Of a DNA stretch of 64,000 bases, positions 42,916 through 49,548 are shown in pieces. Source of the stretch: Bog-756 sp035949055 (GTDB lineage Bacteria > Actinomycetota > Acidimicrobiia > Acidimicrobiales > RAAP-2); contig DASZIO010000050.1 of assembly GCA_035949055.1 (NCBI GenBank), positions 73,882-137,881 of the forward strand, given 5' to 3'. Position 1 is the stretch's first letter; each line of letters opens with the position of its first letter. A program made the position numbers and the translations under genes. The notes beneath the pieces are model-generated. The model was not told where the DNA came from. It saw nothing but the letters and a program-made list of their open reading frames with translations, and ran no database searches.

Positions 42916-42980
42916 CAGAGCCGCCGCAGGCCTCAGAGCTGCCGCAGGCCTCAGAGCCGCCGCAGGCCTCAGAGCCGCCG
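42916..42980. repeat. 18-bp minisatellite at the lexA 3' end
   Basis: Three head-to-tail 18-bp units (42916-42933, 42934-42951, 42952-42969; consensus CAGAGCCGCCGCAGGCCT, unit 2 with one C-to-T change) plus a partial fourth unit at 42970-42980. The partial unit encodes the last residues (RRL) and stop of lexA on the minus strand, so the array looks like repeated duplication of the lexA 3' end. It fills most of the gap between the convergent dapE and lexA genes. Confidence 0.9.
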
Positions 42981-43598
42981 TAACACGGTGACCACCTTGC
43001 CGTACACGGTCACGTCCTCGGGGTCGAACTCCATAGGGGACAGGCGTTCGTTGGCCGGGCTGAGAATGATCCGGCCGCGCTGGGTCGAGAACCGCTTGAC
43101 CGTGGCCTCCCCGTCGGGGATGCCCGCCACCACCACGTCGCCCGGGTCGGCCTGCGGCTGCTGTCGCACCACCACGTAGTCACCATCGACGATGCCGTCG
43201 TCGATCATCGAATCGCCTCGGACCCTGACCATGAAGAGGGTGCCGGTGCCGGTGAAGTCCTCGGGGAGGGGGTACAGCTCTTCGATGTTCTCCTGGGCCA
43301 GCACACCGGTCCCGGCCGCGACGTCCCCGACCAGTGGCACGTGACGGATGGGCCGGGCCTCCACGATGACCTTGGAGGACGGGTCGTAGCAGACCTCGAT
43401 GGCGCGTGGCTTGGTGGGGTCCCGGCGCAGATAGCCCTCGCGTTGGAGTACGGCAAGGTGGGCATGCACGGTGGAGGACGAGGTGAGGCCGACGGACTCC
43501 CCGATCTCGCGGACCGAGGGCGGATAACCCCGCTCGCGGACGGCATCCGAGATGCAGTCCAGGATCTGCTTGCGCTTGGTGCTGAGTACCTGGGCCAT
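42969..43598 (-). CDS. lexA: SOS repressor LexA
   Basis: A 209-residue protein. ATG 43598 is chosen because GGGGAG lies about 6 nt upstream on the minus strand; the open frame continues further 5' but without homology. The N-terminal winged helix has KQILDCISDAVRERGYPPSV and the recognition helix GLTSSSTVHAHLAVLQ. The self-cleavage bond is Ala95-Gly96 in DVAAGTG, with catalytic Ser130 (RGDSMID) and Lys168 (TVKRF). Upon DNA damage RecA filaments trigger cleavage. recA is not in the window. Four SOS boxes lie in its upstream region, shared with the divergent LysM gene. Confidence 0.97.
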   Translation of the reverse strand: MAQVLSTKRKQILDCISDAVRERGYPPSVREIGESVGLTSSSTVHAHLAVLQREGYLRRDPTKPRAIEVCYDPSSKVIVEARPIRHVPLVGDVAAGTGVLAQENIEELYPLPEDFTGTGTLFMVRVRGDSMIDDGIVDGDYVVVRQQPQADPGDVVVAGIPDGEATVKRFSTQRGRIILSPANERLSPMEFDPEDVTVYGKVVTVLRRL

Positions 43599-43707
43599 GT
43601 CCACTCCCCGTGTCGGTCGGCACCGGTCCGCACGTGTCGGTCCGTATGCCGGTGTCACTGGTCCGCCGCCGACCCCGCCCGAAAAGCTCTGCCGAGGGCC
43701 GGCCGGC

Positions 43708-43719
43708 GAACATCTGTTT
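43708..43719. promoter_or_regulatory. SOS box 1 (GAAC-N4-GTTT)
   Basis: GAACATCTGTTT has one mismatch to GAAC-N4-GTTC. It is the box nearest lexA, about 110 nt upstream of its ATG. It lies where the -10 would fall for a minus-strand TTGAAA (-35, complement of 43731-43736), so it probably autoregulates lexA. Confidence 0.65.
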
Positions 43720-43751
43720 GCCCAGGGTAGTTTCAACGACGGGGGAAAAGC

Positions 43752-43763
43752 AAACATCCGTTC
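43752..43763. promoter_or_regulatory. SOS box 2 (AAAC-N4-GTTC)
   Basis: AAACATCCGTTC has one mismatch to the consensus. It lies upstream of the plus-strand -35 at 43774. Confidence 0.6.
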
Positions 43764-43773
43764 GAAGAATGGC

Positions 43774-43803
43774 TTGACACCGAACAGGCGTTCGTGTTGA
43801 GAT
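43774..43803 (+). promoter_or_regulatory. Promoter of the SOS-controlled LysM gene
   Basis: Consensus TTGACA (43774-43779) with a -10-like TGAGAT (43798-43803) after 18 nt. A perfect SOS box occupies the spacer, so LexA binding would exclude RNA polymerase. Confidence 0.6.
43782..43793. promoter_or_regulatory. SOS box 3, perfect, in the promoter spacer
   Basis: GAACAGGCGTTC is a perfect GAAC-N4-GTTC palindrome lying exactly between the -35 and -10 of the plus-strand promoter. Confidence 0.85.
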
Positions 43804-43815
43804 GATGTCCATGAC

Positions 43816-43827
43816 GAACACAAGTTC
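43816..43827. promoter_or_regulatory. SOS box 4, perfect, just downstream of the promoter
   Basis: GAACACAAGTTC is a perfect GAAC-N4-GTTC palindrome, 12 nt after the -10-like element and about 63 nt before the LysM gene start, where a bound repressor would block early elongation. Confidence 0.85.
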
Positions 43828-43890
43828 GATCTCGGGCGGGCGGCACCTGCGCATCGCGTCCCACCGACATGAACCGAGGGGTCGGCCGAG

Positions 43891-44313
43891 ATGACGGCGG
43901 CATGGCTCGAAACCGGGTCGACGGAGGGTCTCCGCTCGGTCGGTCGTACCAGGTTGCGGCTGGTTCCGCCCGGCCCACCGCTCGTCCCGCCCGCCACGAC
44001 ACGCCGGCCCGGGGGTGCCCGCCGGGTGCCGCTGGAGGTGCGCCGTCGCCGGACCCTGCTGGCCGCCATGGGACTGATGCTCCTCGGACTGGCTCTTCCG
44101 CTGGGCGGGACCGGTGGTCACTCCCACGCCACCGGCCCCGCCCTGGCGGGGGCCTCCGGCCCGGTTTCCTACACGGTAAGGCCCGGCGACACGCTGTGGT
44201 CCATCGCCGAGCGGGCCGACCCGAATGGCGATCCTCGCCCGCTGGTAGCCAGGCTGTCGGCACACGACGGGTCGGACCAGGTGGTGCCCGGCGAGCAGAT
44301 CGAGGTCCCCTGA
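43891..44313 (+). CDS. Membrane-anchored LysM protein, candidate SOS-induced division inhibitor
   Basis: A 140-residue protein. A basic cytoplasmic N-terminus (VPLEVRRRRT) leads into one transmembrane span at about residues 55-73 (LLAAMGLMLLGLALPLGG). An extracytoplasmic LysM domain follows at about 92-138: VSYTVRPGDTLWSIAERADP and VVPGEQIEVP. It has no peptidase domain. The divergent lexA partner, size and architecture match the YneA (Bacillus), DivS (Corynebacterium) and Rv2719c (Mycobacterium) group, small SOS-induced envelope proteins that delay septation. Sequence similarity beyond LysM is low in that group, so function is inferred from synteny, topology and the SOS boxes. Confidence 0.8.
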   Translation: MTAAWLETGSTEGLRSVGRTRLRLVPPGPPLVPPATTRRPGGARRVPLEVRRRRTLLAAMGLMLLGLALPLGGTGGHSHATGPALAGASGPVSYTVRPGDTLWSIAERADPNGDPRPLVARLSAHDGSDQVVPGEQIEVP

Positions 44314-44385
44314 TCCGATCGGCCGCGGTGGTCCACCGCGGCTTCGGGGCCGTCGGTCGGGCGCCGCCGGTCGAGGGCCCGGCAC

Positions 44386-44391
44386 TAGCCT
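44386..44391 (+). promoter_or_regulatory. -10 box for a leaderless nrdR transcript
   Basis: TAGCCT ends 6 nt before GTG 44398. There is no ribosome-binding site in between. Confidence 0.45.
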
Positions 44392-44397
44392 CGTGCC

Positions 44398-44871
44398 GTG
44401 AGGTGCCCGTGGTGTCTGGCCGACGACGACCGGGTGGTCGACTCGCGGGTGGCTGAAGAGGGCGCGGCCATCCGCCGGCGGCGCGAGTGCGTCGGGTGCG
44501 GGCGTCGGTACACCACCTTCGAGCGCATCGACGAAGTTCCATTGATGGTCATCAAGCGCTCGGGCGAGCGCCAGCCCTTTGATCGAGGCAAGTTGGTCGA
44601 CGGTCTGCGCTCGGCCACGAAGAACCGGCCGGTCAGCGAGGGCCAACTCGACCAAGTGGCGCAGGAGGTCGAGGACGGGCTGCGGGAAGCCGGCTCAGAG
44701 CCAACCTCCGAAGAGGTGGGCATTGCCGTGCTCGACCGCCTCCGGGTCGTCGACGAAGTGGCCTATCTGCGCTTCGCCAGCGTGTACAAGGGATTCGAGG
44801 GGGTAGACGACTTCCGCCGGGAGGTGGGTTTGCTCACCAAGACGACGGCGCCCAAGCGCAGCGAGGGATAA
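44398..44871 (+). CDS. nrdR: Transcriptional repressor NrdR
   Basis: A 157-residue protein with GTG start. The zinc ribbon is Cys3, Cys6, Cys31 and Cys34 (RCPWC and ECVGCGRRYTTFE), and the ATP-cone follows (MVIKRSGERQPFDRGKLVDG to about residue 140). It senses ATP/dATP and represses ribonucleotide reductase genes. No nrd gene or recognisable NrdR box is in this window. The lexA-LysM-nrdR order is conserved in actinobacteria. Confidence 0.97.
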   Translation: MRCPWCLADDDRVVDSRVAEEGAAIRRRRECVGCGRRYTTFERIDEVPLMVIKRSGERQPFDRGKLVDGLRSATKNRPVSEGQLDQVAQEVEDGLREAGSEPTSEEVGIAVLDRLRVVDEVAYLRFASVYKGFEGVDDFRREVGLLTKTTAPKRSEG

Positions 44872-44874
44872 CGC

Positions 44875-45585
44875 GTGCCCGATCTGCTCACGGACGTGCC
44901 GGCCCGGGTACTGGCCATCTACGCCCATCCGGACGATCCGGATGTCTCCTGCGGGGGAACCTTGGCTGCCTGGGCCAAGGCCGGGTGCGTGGTGCAGGTG
45001 GTGCTGTGCACCGACGGCGGCAAGGGCTCGGCGGACCCGACCGTCGTGCCGGAGGAACTGGTGGCCCGGAGGGCGGTCGAGACGGCTGACGCCGGCGCGG
45101 CGATCGGGGTCGCCGAGCGGCAGTGGCTCAACTACCCCGACGGTGAGATGACCGACACGTCGGAGCTCCGCGCCGAGCTGGTGGCCGCGGTTCGGCGGTG
45201 CCGCCCGGACGTGGTGCTCTGCCCCGACCCGACTGCGGTCTTCTTTGGGCAGGAGTACTTCAACCACCGGGATCATCGCATCACCGGCATGGCGGCGCTG
45301 GACGCGGTGTCCCCGGCGGCAGGATTGCCGCACTACTTCCCCGGCGCCGGACCCGCCCATCAGGTGTCAGAGGTGCTGTTGTCGGGCACACTCGTGCCCG
45401 ACGTTTGGGTCGACATCACGGCCACCGTCGAGATCAAGGGTCGGGCGGTCGCATGCCATCGGAGTCAGTTCCCCGACGGAGCCGAGTGGGCCTCGACCGC
45501 GGTGAGGCTGAGCGCCGAGGACGCCGGCCGGCGGGCCGGGGTGCCGTTCGCTGAAGGGTTCAAGAGGCTGCGGCTCGGTGGCTGA
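44875..45585 (+). CDS. PIG-L/LmbE family deacetylase
   Basis: A 236-residue protein starting 3 nt after nrdR. The zinc motif is YAHPDDPDVSCGG near the N-terminus, with a second site in EYFNHRDHRITG (H-x2-H). Family members deacetylate N-acetylglucosaminyl compounds such as mycothiol precursors or GlcNAc-PI. The DPDVSCGG segment is typical of actinobacterial PIG-L proteins. Substrate is not determined; without mca/mshB context I do not name it. Its 3' end overlaps the dinB start. Confidence 0.9.
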   Translation: MPDLLTDVPARVLAIYAHPDDPDVSCGGTLAAWAKAGCVVQVVLCTDGGKGSADPTVVPEELVARRAVETADAGAAIGVAERQWLNYPDGEMTDTSELRAELVAAVRRCRPDVVLCPDPTAVFFGQEYFNHRDHRITGMAALDAVSPAAGLPHYFPGAGPAHQVSEVLLSGTLVPDVWVDITATVEIKGRAVACHRSQFPDGAEWASTAVRLSAEDAGRRAGVPFAEGFKRLRLGG

Positions 45586-46969
45586 GGCCTCACCGGTTGC
45601 CGCGGCACGATCAGGTCAGGGCGGTGCGGACCCGTCCGCGGACGGTGAGCGGGTCATCCTGCACGTCGACATGGATGCCTTCTTCGCCTCGGTCGAGGTC
45701 CTCGACGATCCGTCGTTGGCAGGAAAGCCGGTGATCGTGGGCGGCTCGGGCGCGCGCGGTGTGGTGGCGGCGTGCACGTACCAGGCTCGGGGGTTCGGGG
45801 TTCATTCGGCCATGCCGTCGTCGGTGGCCAAGCGGCTATGCCCCACCGCCGTGTTTCTCGACGGCCGGTACTACCGATACGCCGAAGTGAGCAGGGAGCT
45901 GAACCACATCCTCTTGTCGGTGACGCCGCTGGTGGAGGGCATCTCCCTCGACGAGGCGTTCCTCGACGTCACCGGGGCGAAGCAGTTGCTCGGGGATGGG
46001 AGGGCCATCGCATGCATCATCCGGCGCCAGGTGCACGAGGAGCTGAAGCTGACCTGCTCGGTCGGAGTCGGGCGCACCAAGCTGATGGCCAAACTGGCGT
46101 CGAAGGCGGCCAAGCCGGTGGCCACCCGGTCCGGCGTGGTGCCCGGTCCTGGGGTCGTGGTGATCCCGCCCGAAGACGAGCTCGAGTTCCTCCACCCGCT
46201 GCCGGTGCGGGCTCTGTGGGGGGTGGGACCGGTCACCGCCCGCAAGCTCGAGTCCCTCGGGGTCACCCGCATCGGTGACATCGCGGCCCTTCCGGCCGGG
46301 GCGCTCGAGCGCGCCCTGGGACCGGCTGCCGGTGCCCATCTCGGTGGCCTGGCCCGGGGCTCGGACCCCCGGCCGGTCATCGCCGAGCAGGCAGCCAAGT
46401 CCATCGGGCACGAGGAGACCTTCGCAACCGACCTCTGGGACACGAACGAGCTGCATCGCCATCTGGCCCGCATGGTCGACGCGTCGGCCACCGCCATGCG
46501 GACGTCGGGGCTGGCCGCCCGCACGGTCAGCGTGAAACTCAGGTTCGCCGACTTCAGCACGGTCAACCGGTCCCATTCGATGGGCTCGCCGATCGATACC
46601 ACGGCCGCCATCGCCGCGGTGGCCGGGGCCCTGTTGGATTCCGTCCGTCGCGACCAGGGAGTGCGCCTCCTCGGGGTCAGCCTGGCCGGCTTCGGCGATC
46701 CCGGCACCGGGTTCCAGCTGGCCCTCGACCTCGGCCCGGCCGCAGCCCGCCCGTCGGCCGTGGGCCTGACCCCGACTCACGACGAGGTGGAGCACATCGA
46801 GCAGTCGTGGGGAGCGGTCACCGCGGCGGTCGACGCCATCCGCGCCCGGTACGGCGGCTCGTCGGTCGGGCCGGCCTCCCTGGTTGGAGCGGAGGGCTTG
46901 CGCTTGCGCAACCGCGGGGACGCCCAGTGGGGCCCGTCAGCCCGATCGGGGTCGGAAAATGGGGGATGA
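45578..46969 (+). CDS. dinB: DNA polymerase IV (Y family)
   Basis: A 463-residue protein; GTG overlaps the end of the PIG-L gene by 8 nt. Palm motifs are LHVDMDAFFASVEV (first metal Asp and the Phe steric gate) and EGISLDEAFLDVTG (metal Asp-Glu). The HhH/thumb region has LWGVGPVTARKLESLGV, and a little-finger domain with RTVSVKLRFADFSTVNRS follows. There is no obvious C-terminal beta-clamp motif, and the tail of about 50 residues is divergent. It performs translesion and error-prone synthesis. It lies close to lexA, but no SOS box was seen directly before it. Confidence 0.95.
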   Translation: MAEASPVAAARSGQGGADPSADGERVILHVDMDAFFASVEVLDDPSLAGKPVIVGGSGARGVVAACTYQARGFGVHSAMPSSVAKRLCPTAVFLDGRYYRYAEVSRELNHILLSVTPLVEGISLDEAFLDVTGAKQLLGDGRAIACIIRRQVHEELKLTCSVGVGRTKLMAKLASKAAKPVATRSGVVPGPGVVVIPPEDELEFLHPLPVRALWGVGPVTARKLESLGVTRIGDIAALPAGALERALGPAAGAHLGGLARGSDPRPVIAEQAAKSIGHEETFATDLWDTNELHRHLARMVDASATAMRTSGLAARTVSVKLRFADFSTVNRSHSMGSPIDTTAAIAAVAGALLDSVRRDQGVRLLGVSLAGFGDPGTGFQLALDLGPAAARPSAVGLTPTHDEVEHIEQSWGAVTAAVDAIRARYGGSSVGPASLVGAEGLRLRNRGDAQWGPSARSGSENGG

Positions 46970-46984
46970 AGCGCCCACAGCTTG

Positions 46985-46990
46985 TAGACT
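46985..46990 (+). promoter_or_regulatory. -10 box in the dinB-DUF3040 interval
   Basis: TAGACT ends 7 nt before GTG 46998, the start of a possible small ORF, and could also serve the DUF3040 gene. Confidence 0.4.
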
Positions 46991-46997
46991 GCGGGCG

Positions 46998-47186
46998 GTG
47001 TCCGGTCGAAAGTACGGCAGCCCTGACGGCGGTGAGGTAGTTCGGGCGCGACCGGCTGGGCTCGGATACGCCGTGCTTTCCAGCAATGGCGCCGTGCTTT
47101 CTAGCAATGGATGCGCGAGGATGATGCCGGCGATCATCGAGGGGAACGACGATCGGTGGAGGGGACGAGTCCTTGCCGCTGTCTGA
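46998..47186 (+). CDS. Possible 62-residue small protein with a tandem 7-residue repeat
   Basis: GTG 46998 opens a 63-codon frame immediately downstream of a -10-like box, ending TGA at 47184-47186 and overlapping the DUF3040 start by 14 nt. It contains a duplicated heptapeptide AVLSSNG-AVLSSNG encoded by a 21-bp tandem repeat; 21 nt keeps the frame. No domain or homologue is recognised, and composition is only weakly gene-like. It may be a real small protein, a coupling leader for DUF3040, or a chance open frame. Confidence 0.3.
   Translation: MSGRKYGSPDGGEVVRARPAGLGYAVLSSNGAVLSSNGCARMMPAIIEGNDDRWRGRVLAAV
47069..47110. repeat. Tandem duplication of a 21-bp unit
   Basis: Units 47069-47089 and 47090-47110 are adjacent and differ by one C-to-T transition (CTTTCCAGCAATGG against CTTTCTAGCAATGG). 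The change creates a TAGCAA -10-like string in the second unit. It lies 60-100 nt upstream of the DUF3040 start. Confidence 0.9.
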
Positions 47187-47547
47187 ACACGAACAACGCA
47201 TTCTGCACGAGCTTGAGCAGTCCCTCTATCAAGAGGACCCGGAGTTCGCCGAGCGGGTGCGGTCCGAGACGGTCTACCGGCACGCCGGGCGGTACTGCAT
47301 CTGGTCGGCATTGGTGTTCGTGGCGGCTCTGGTGTTCATGTTCTTCACCTTCTCGCGATCGGTGGTGCTGGGCTTCGTCGGCGTGGTGGTGATGTTCCTT
47401 TCGGGTGTGGTCTTCGCCAACAACGCCCGCCGGATGGGGAAGGCCGGCATCGACGACATCTCGCGGTCCCTTCACAGCCGCAACCTCGGCAACACCGTCC
47501 ACGATCCGCGCGACTGGATCCGTGGACGTTTCCACCGCGACGACTGA
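47173..47547 (+). CDS. DUF3040 family membrane protein
   Basis: A 124-residue protein starting at TTG 47173, with GGAGGGG 9 nt upstream. It begins PLSEHEQRILHELEQSLYQ, the DUF3040 signature, followed by two transmembrane spans (SALVFVAALVFMFFTF and VLGFVGVVVMFLSGVVFAN) and a polar C-tail. The family is largely actinobacterial and often lies near mraZ/dcw genes, as here about 3.4 kb upstream. Function unknown; a role in envelope growth is a guess from location. Confidence 0.88.
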   Translation: MPLSEHEQRILHELEQSLYQEDPEFAERVRSETVYRHAGRYCIWSALVFVAALVFMFFTFSRSVVLGFVGVVVMFLSGVVFANNARRMGKAGIDDISRSLHSRNLGNTVHDPRDWIRGRFHRDD

Positions 47548-47607
47548 CCGACCGGTGGGGTCCGACCTTCGGGGGGCTGGCGCGGCCAGGGGGAAGGCGG
47601 CGATCAA

Positions 47608-48507
47608 GTGACGTCGGCCCAGCCGACCGTATTGGCCGTCGATATCGGGGGCACCAAGCTCGCAGCCGCCCTGGTGGATCAAGCGGGGTCGATCCTTGCC
47701 CGGTCGCGGGCCGCGACGCCCGACTCGAACCGGGCTGAGGATGTATTCGGCGCGGTGACCGCGGTGGTCGGCCAAGTCCTTGGTGGAAGCGGTCCCCGCC
47801 CCGGAGCCTGTGGCGTCGGTTGCGGTGGGCCGATGCTGGCCGGCGGAGAGGAGGTTTCTCCGCTCAACATCCCGGCCTGGCGCGGGTTCCCCTTGCGGCA
47901 GCGACTGGCCGATCATCTGGGACTTGCTGTCACCGTCGACAACGACGCCAAGGCCTTGGCGCTGGCCGAAGGGTGGCTCGGGGCGGCCCGGGGTTGCCAG
48001 AACTATCTGGCCATGGTGGTGTCGACCGGGGTGGGCGGTGGCATCGTGCTCGAGGGACGGCTCCTCGAGGGGGCCGCGGGCAACGCCGGCCACATCGGCC
48101 ACCTCGTAGTCGAGCCTGACGGTCGGCCATGCGTGTGCGGCGGCCGCGGCTGCCTCGAGGCCGAGGCGTCGGGCCTGGCCATCGCGACCGTCACCGGTCG
48201 ACCGACCGAGCAGGCTCCGGTCGCGGTGAGGAGGCGGTGTGCCACGCTCGTCGGCCGGGCGGTGGCGTCGGTGGCCAACTTGTTGGACCTCGACCTGGCC
48301 GTGGTGGCTGGATCGGTCGCCCTGGGGTTCGGTCCCGAGTTCTTCGACTGGGCCCAACGCGAAGTCGACGAGCGAGCCCGGCTGGACTTCTCGCGTGGCA
48401 CGCAGATCGTTCCCGCCGGCCTCGGGGCGGACGGCCCACTTCTCGGGGCGGCGGCTGTGGCCCGTCGCGCTGGCGGCCGGACTCGGTCGGGGGCGAGCGC
48501 GGCGTGA
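47608..48507 (+). CDS. ROK family sugar kinase (glucokinase-like)
   Basis: A 299-residue protein; GTG with GGGGGAAGG upstream. The phosphate-1 loop is VLAVDIGGTKLAAALVD, phosphate-2 is VSTGVGGGIVLEG, the ROK zinc motif is CVCGGRGCLE with His in GHIGHLVVE, and the catalytic Asp lies in VTVDNDAKALAL. It phosphorylates a hexose, most likely glucose, with ATP. There is no helix-turn-helix, so it is a kinase and not a ROK repressor. GTGA overlap couples it to the next gene. Confidence 0.92.
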   Translation: MTSAQPTVLAVDIGGTKLAAALVDQAGSILARSRAATPDSNRAEDVFGAVTAVVGQVLGGSGPRPGACGVGCGGPMLAGGEEVSPLNIPAWRGFPLRQRLADHLGLAVTVDNDAKALALAEGWLGAARGCQNYLAMVVSTGVGGGIVLEGRLLEGAAGNAGHIGHLVVEPDGRPCVCGGRGCLEAEASGLAIATVTGRPTEQAPVAVRRRCATLVGRAVASVANLLDLDLAVVAGSVALGFGPEFFDWAQREVDERARLDFSRGTQIVPAGLGADGPLLGAAAVARRAGGRTRSGASAA

Positions 48508-48887
48508 GTCGGTTGCGACCTGGCAGGCCGTCCCGACGCACCGCGTGGGCGCTCCTCGTCGCGGTGCTGATTCGCCCCCACCTCTGGGTCACCACGCTGG
48601 CCGCCATCGGCCGCCTGGCCGGCGCCGGTTGGTGGTATCGGTGGCCCTACCTGCCGCTGCCCGACGGCCGTCTGTGGGCCTTCCGCATGGAGACCGCCTA
48701 CGGGCGAACGGACGTCGACCCGGAGGTGGACGACGTGATCGCCTACCTCGAGTGGTGCCGGAACAGCGGTAGTCGTCCACCGTGGGCTCGCATGCGTCGG
48801 GACGGCCTGCGGACCAGGACCGATGGCGACGGTGGTGCCCGGGCAGCCGCCTCGGGCTGGATGGGTCGGGCTAAGTTTCCGGGTTGA
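48504..48887 (+). CDS. Conserved hypothetical small protein
   Basis: A 127-residue protein with GTG start overlapping the ROK stop (GTGA). It has a hydrophobic segment (TAWALLVAVLIRPHLWVTTL) followed by GWWYRWPYLPLPDGRLWAFR, an aromatic-rich motif I associate with an uncharacterised actinobacterial family, then DVIAYLEWCRN. It has one possible membrane-associated helix and no enzymatic motif. The tight overlaps with the ROK gene and the HNH gene suggest cotranscription, but no function is assigned. Confidence 0.75.
   Translation: MSRLRPGRPSRRTAWALLVAVLIRPHLWVTTLAAIGRLAGAGWWYRWPYLPLPDGRLWAFRMETAYGRTDVDPEVDDVIAYLEWCRNSGSRPPWARMRRDGLRTRTDGDGGARAAASGWMGRAKFPG
48872..48877 (+). promoter_or_regulatory. 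-10 box before the HNH gene
   Basis: TAAGTT ends 9 nt before ATG 48887 (6 nt before TTG 48884), compatible with a leaderless transcript starting inside the end of the upstream gene. Confidence 0.4.
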
Positions 48888-49495
48888 TGGATCGACGGCT
48901 GAAGCAGGTGAGGCGCAAGGCCGGCGCGGCCCCACCCGACCGTCGTGGGGAGCCCACCCGGGCACCGTTCTCCCCGACGCGCCGGGCTCTGGTCCTCAAC
49001 GCAACCTTCGAGCCACTGGGGGTGGTTTCCTCGCGGCGTGCCGTCCTGCTGGTGCTCGACACGAAAGCGGTGGCTGTCCACACAACGGACCGGGTCTTCC
49101 GGGCCGAGCGGGTGACCGTTCCCGAGCCCTCGGTGGTCCGTCTCGTGCGGTACGTCCATGTGCCGCGCCACTATCGCGTGGCCGTGAACCGGCGGACGGT
49201 GTTCGCCCGGGACGGCTCCCGTTGTCAGTACTGCGGACTGGCAGCCGAGAACCTCGACCACGTCATCCCCCGAAGCCGGGGCGGTGCCCACACGTGGGAG
49301 AACGTGGTGGCCGCCTGTCGACGTTGCAACACGCGCAAGGAGGATCGGTTGCCCCACGAGGCGGGCATGGTTCTTCGGTCGACACCGGTGGCGCCGCGCC
49401 ACCGTGTGCACCTACTGGCCCTGTGTGGCGGAGCCAGTGAGGACTGGGGCACCTATCTCGGGGCCGACGGCTCCCGCCGGCAGCTCACCGCCTGA
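48887..49495 (+). CDS. HNH endonuclease
   Basis: A 202-residue protein; ATG 48887 overlaps the upstream TGA by one base. Residues about 105-145 form a zinc-bound HNH core: CQYCGLAAENLDHVIPRSRG, then WENVVAACRRCNTRK, with two C-x2-C pairs. The N-terminal half (RALVLNATFEPLGVVSSRRA) is the companion domain of chromosomal HNH proteins widespread in actinobacteria. It cuts nucleic acid in principle; biological role unknown. Nothing nearby suggests a restriction system or intron. Confidence 0.92.
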   Translation: MDRRLKQVRRKAGAAPPDRRGEPTRAPFSPTRRALVLNATFEPLGVVSSRRAVLLVLDTKAVAVHTTDRVFRAERVTVPEPSVVRLVRYVHVPRHYRVAVNRRTVFARDGSRCQYCGLAAENLDHVIPRSRGGAHTWENVVAACRRCNTRKEDRLPHEAGMVLRSTPVAPRHRVHLLALCGGASEDWGTYLGADGSRRQLTA

Positions 49496-49548
49496 CCGGA
49501 CGGGGGTTCGCCACTTCGACGACCGGCAACCGGTGGGAGGCTGGCCGG

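Noticed and set aside
42916..42980. 18-bp repeats considered as a CRISPR or iteron origin
   Set aside because: Units are contiguous with no spacers, and no replication gene is near. The partial copy inside lexA explains their origin.
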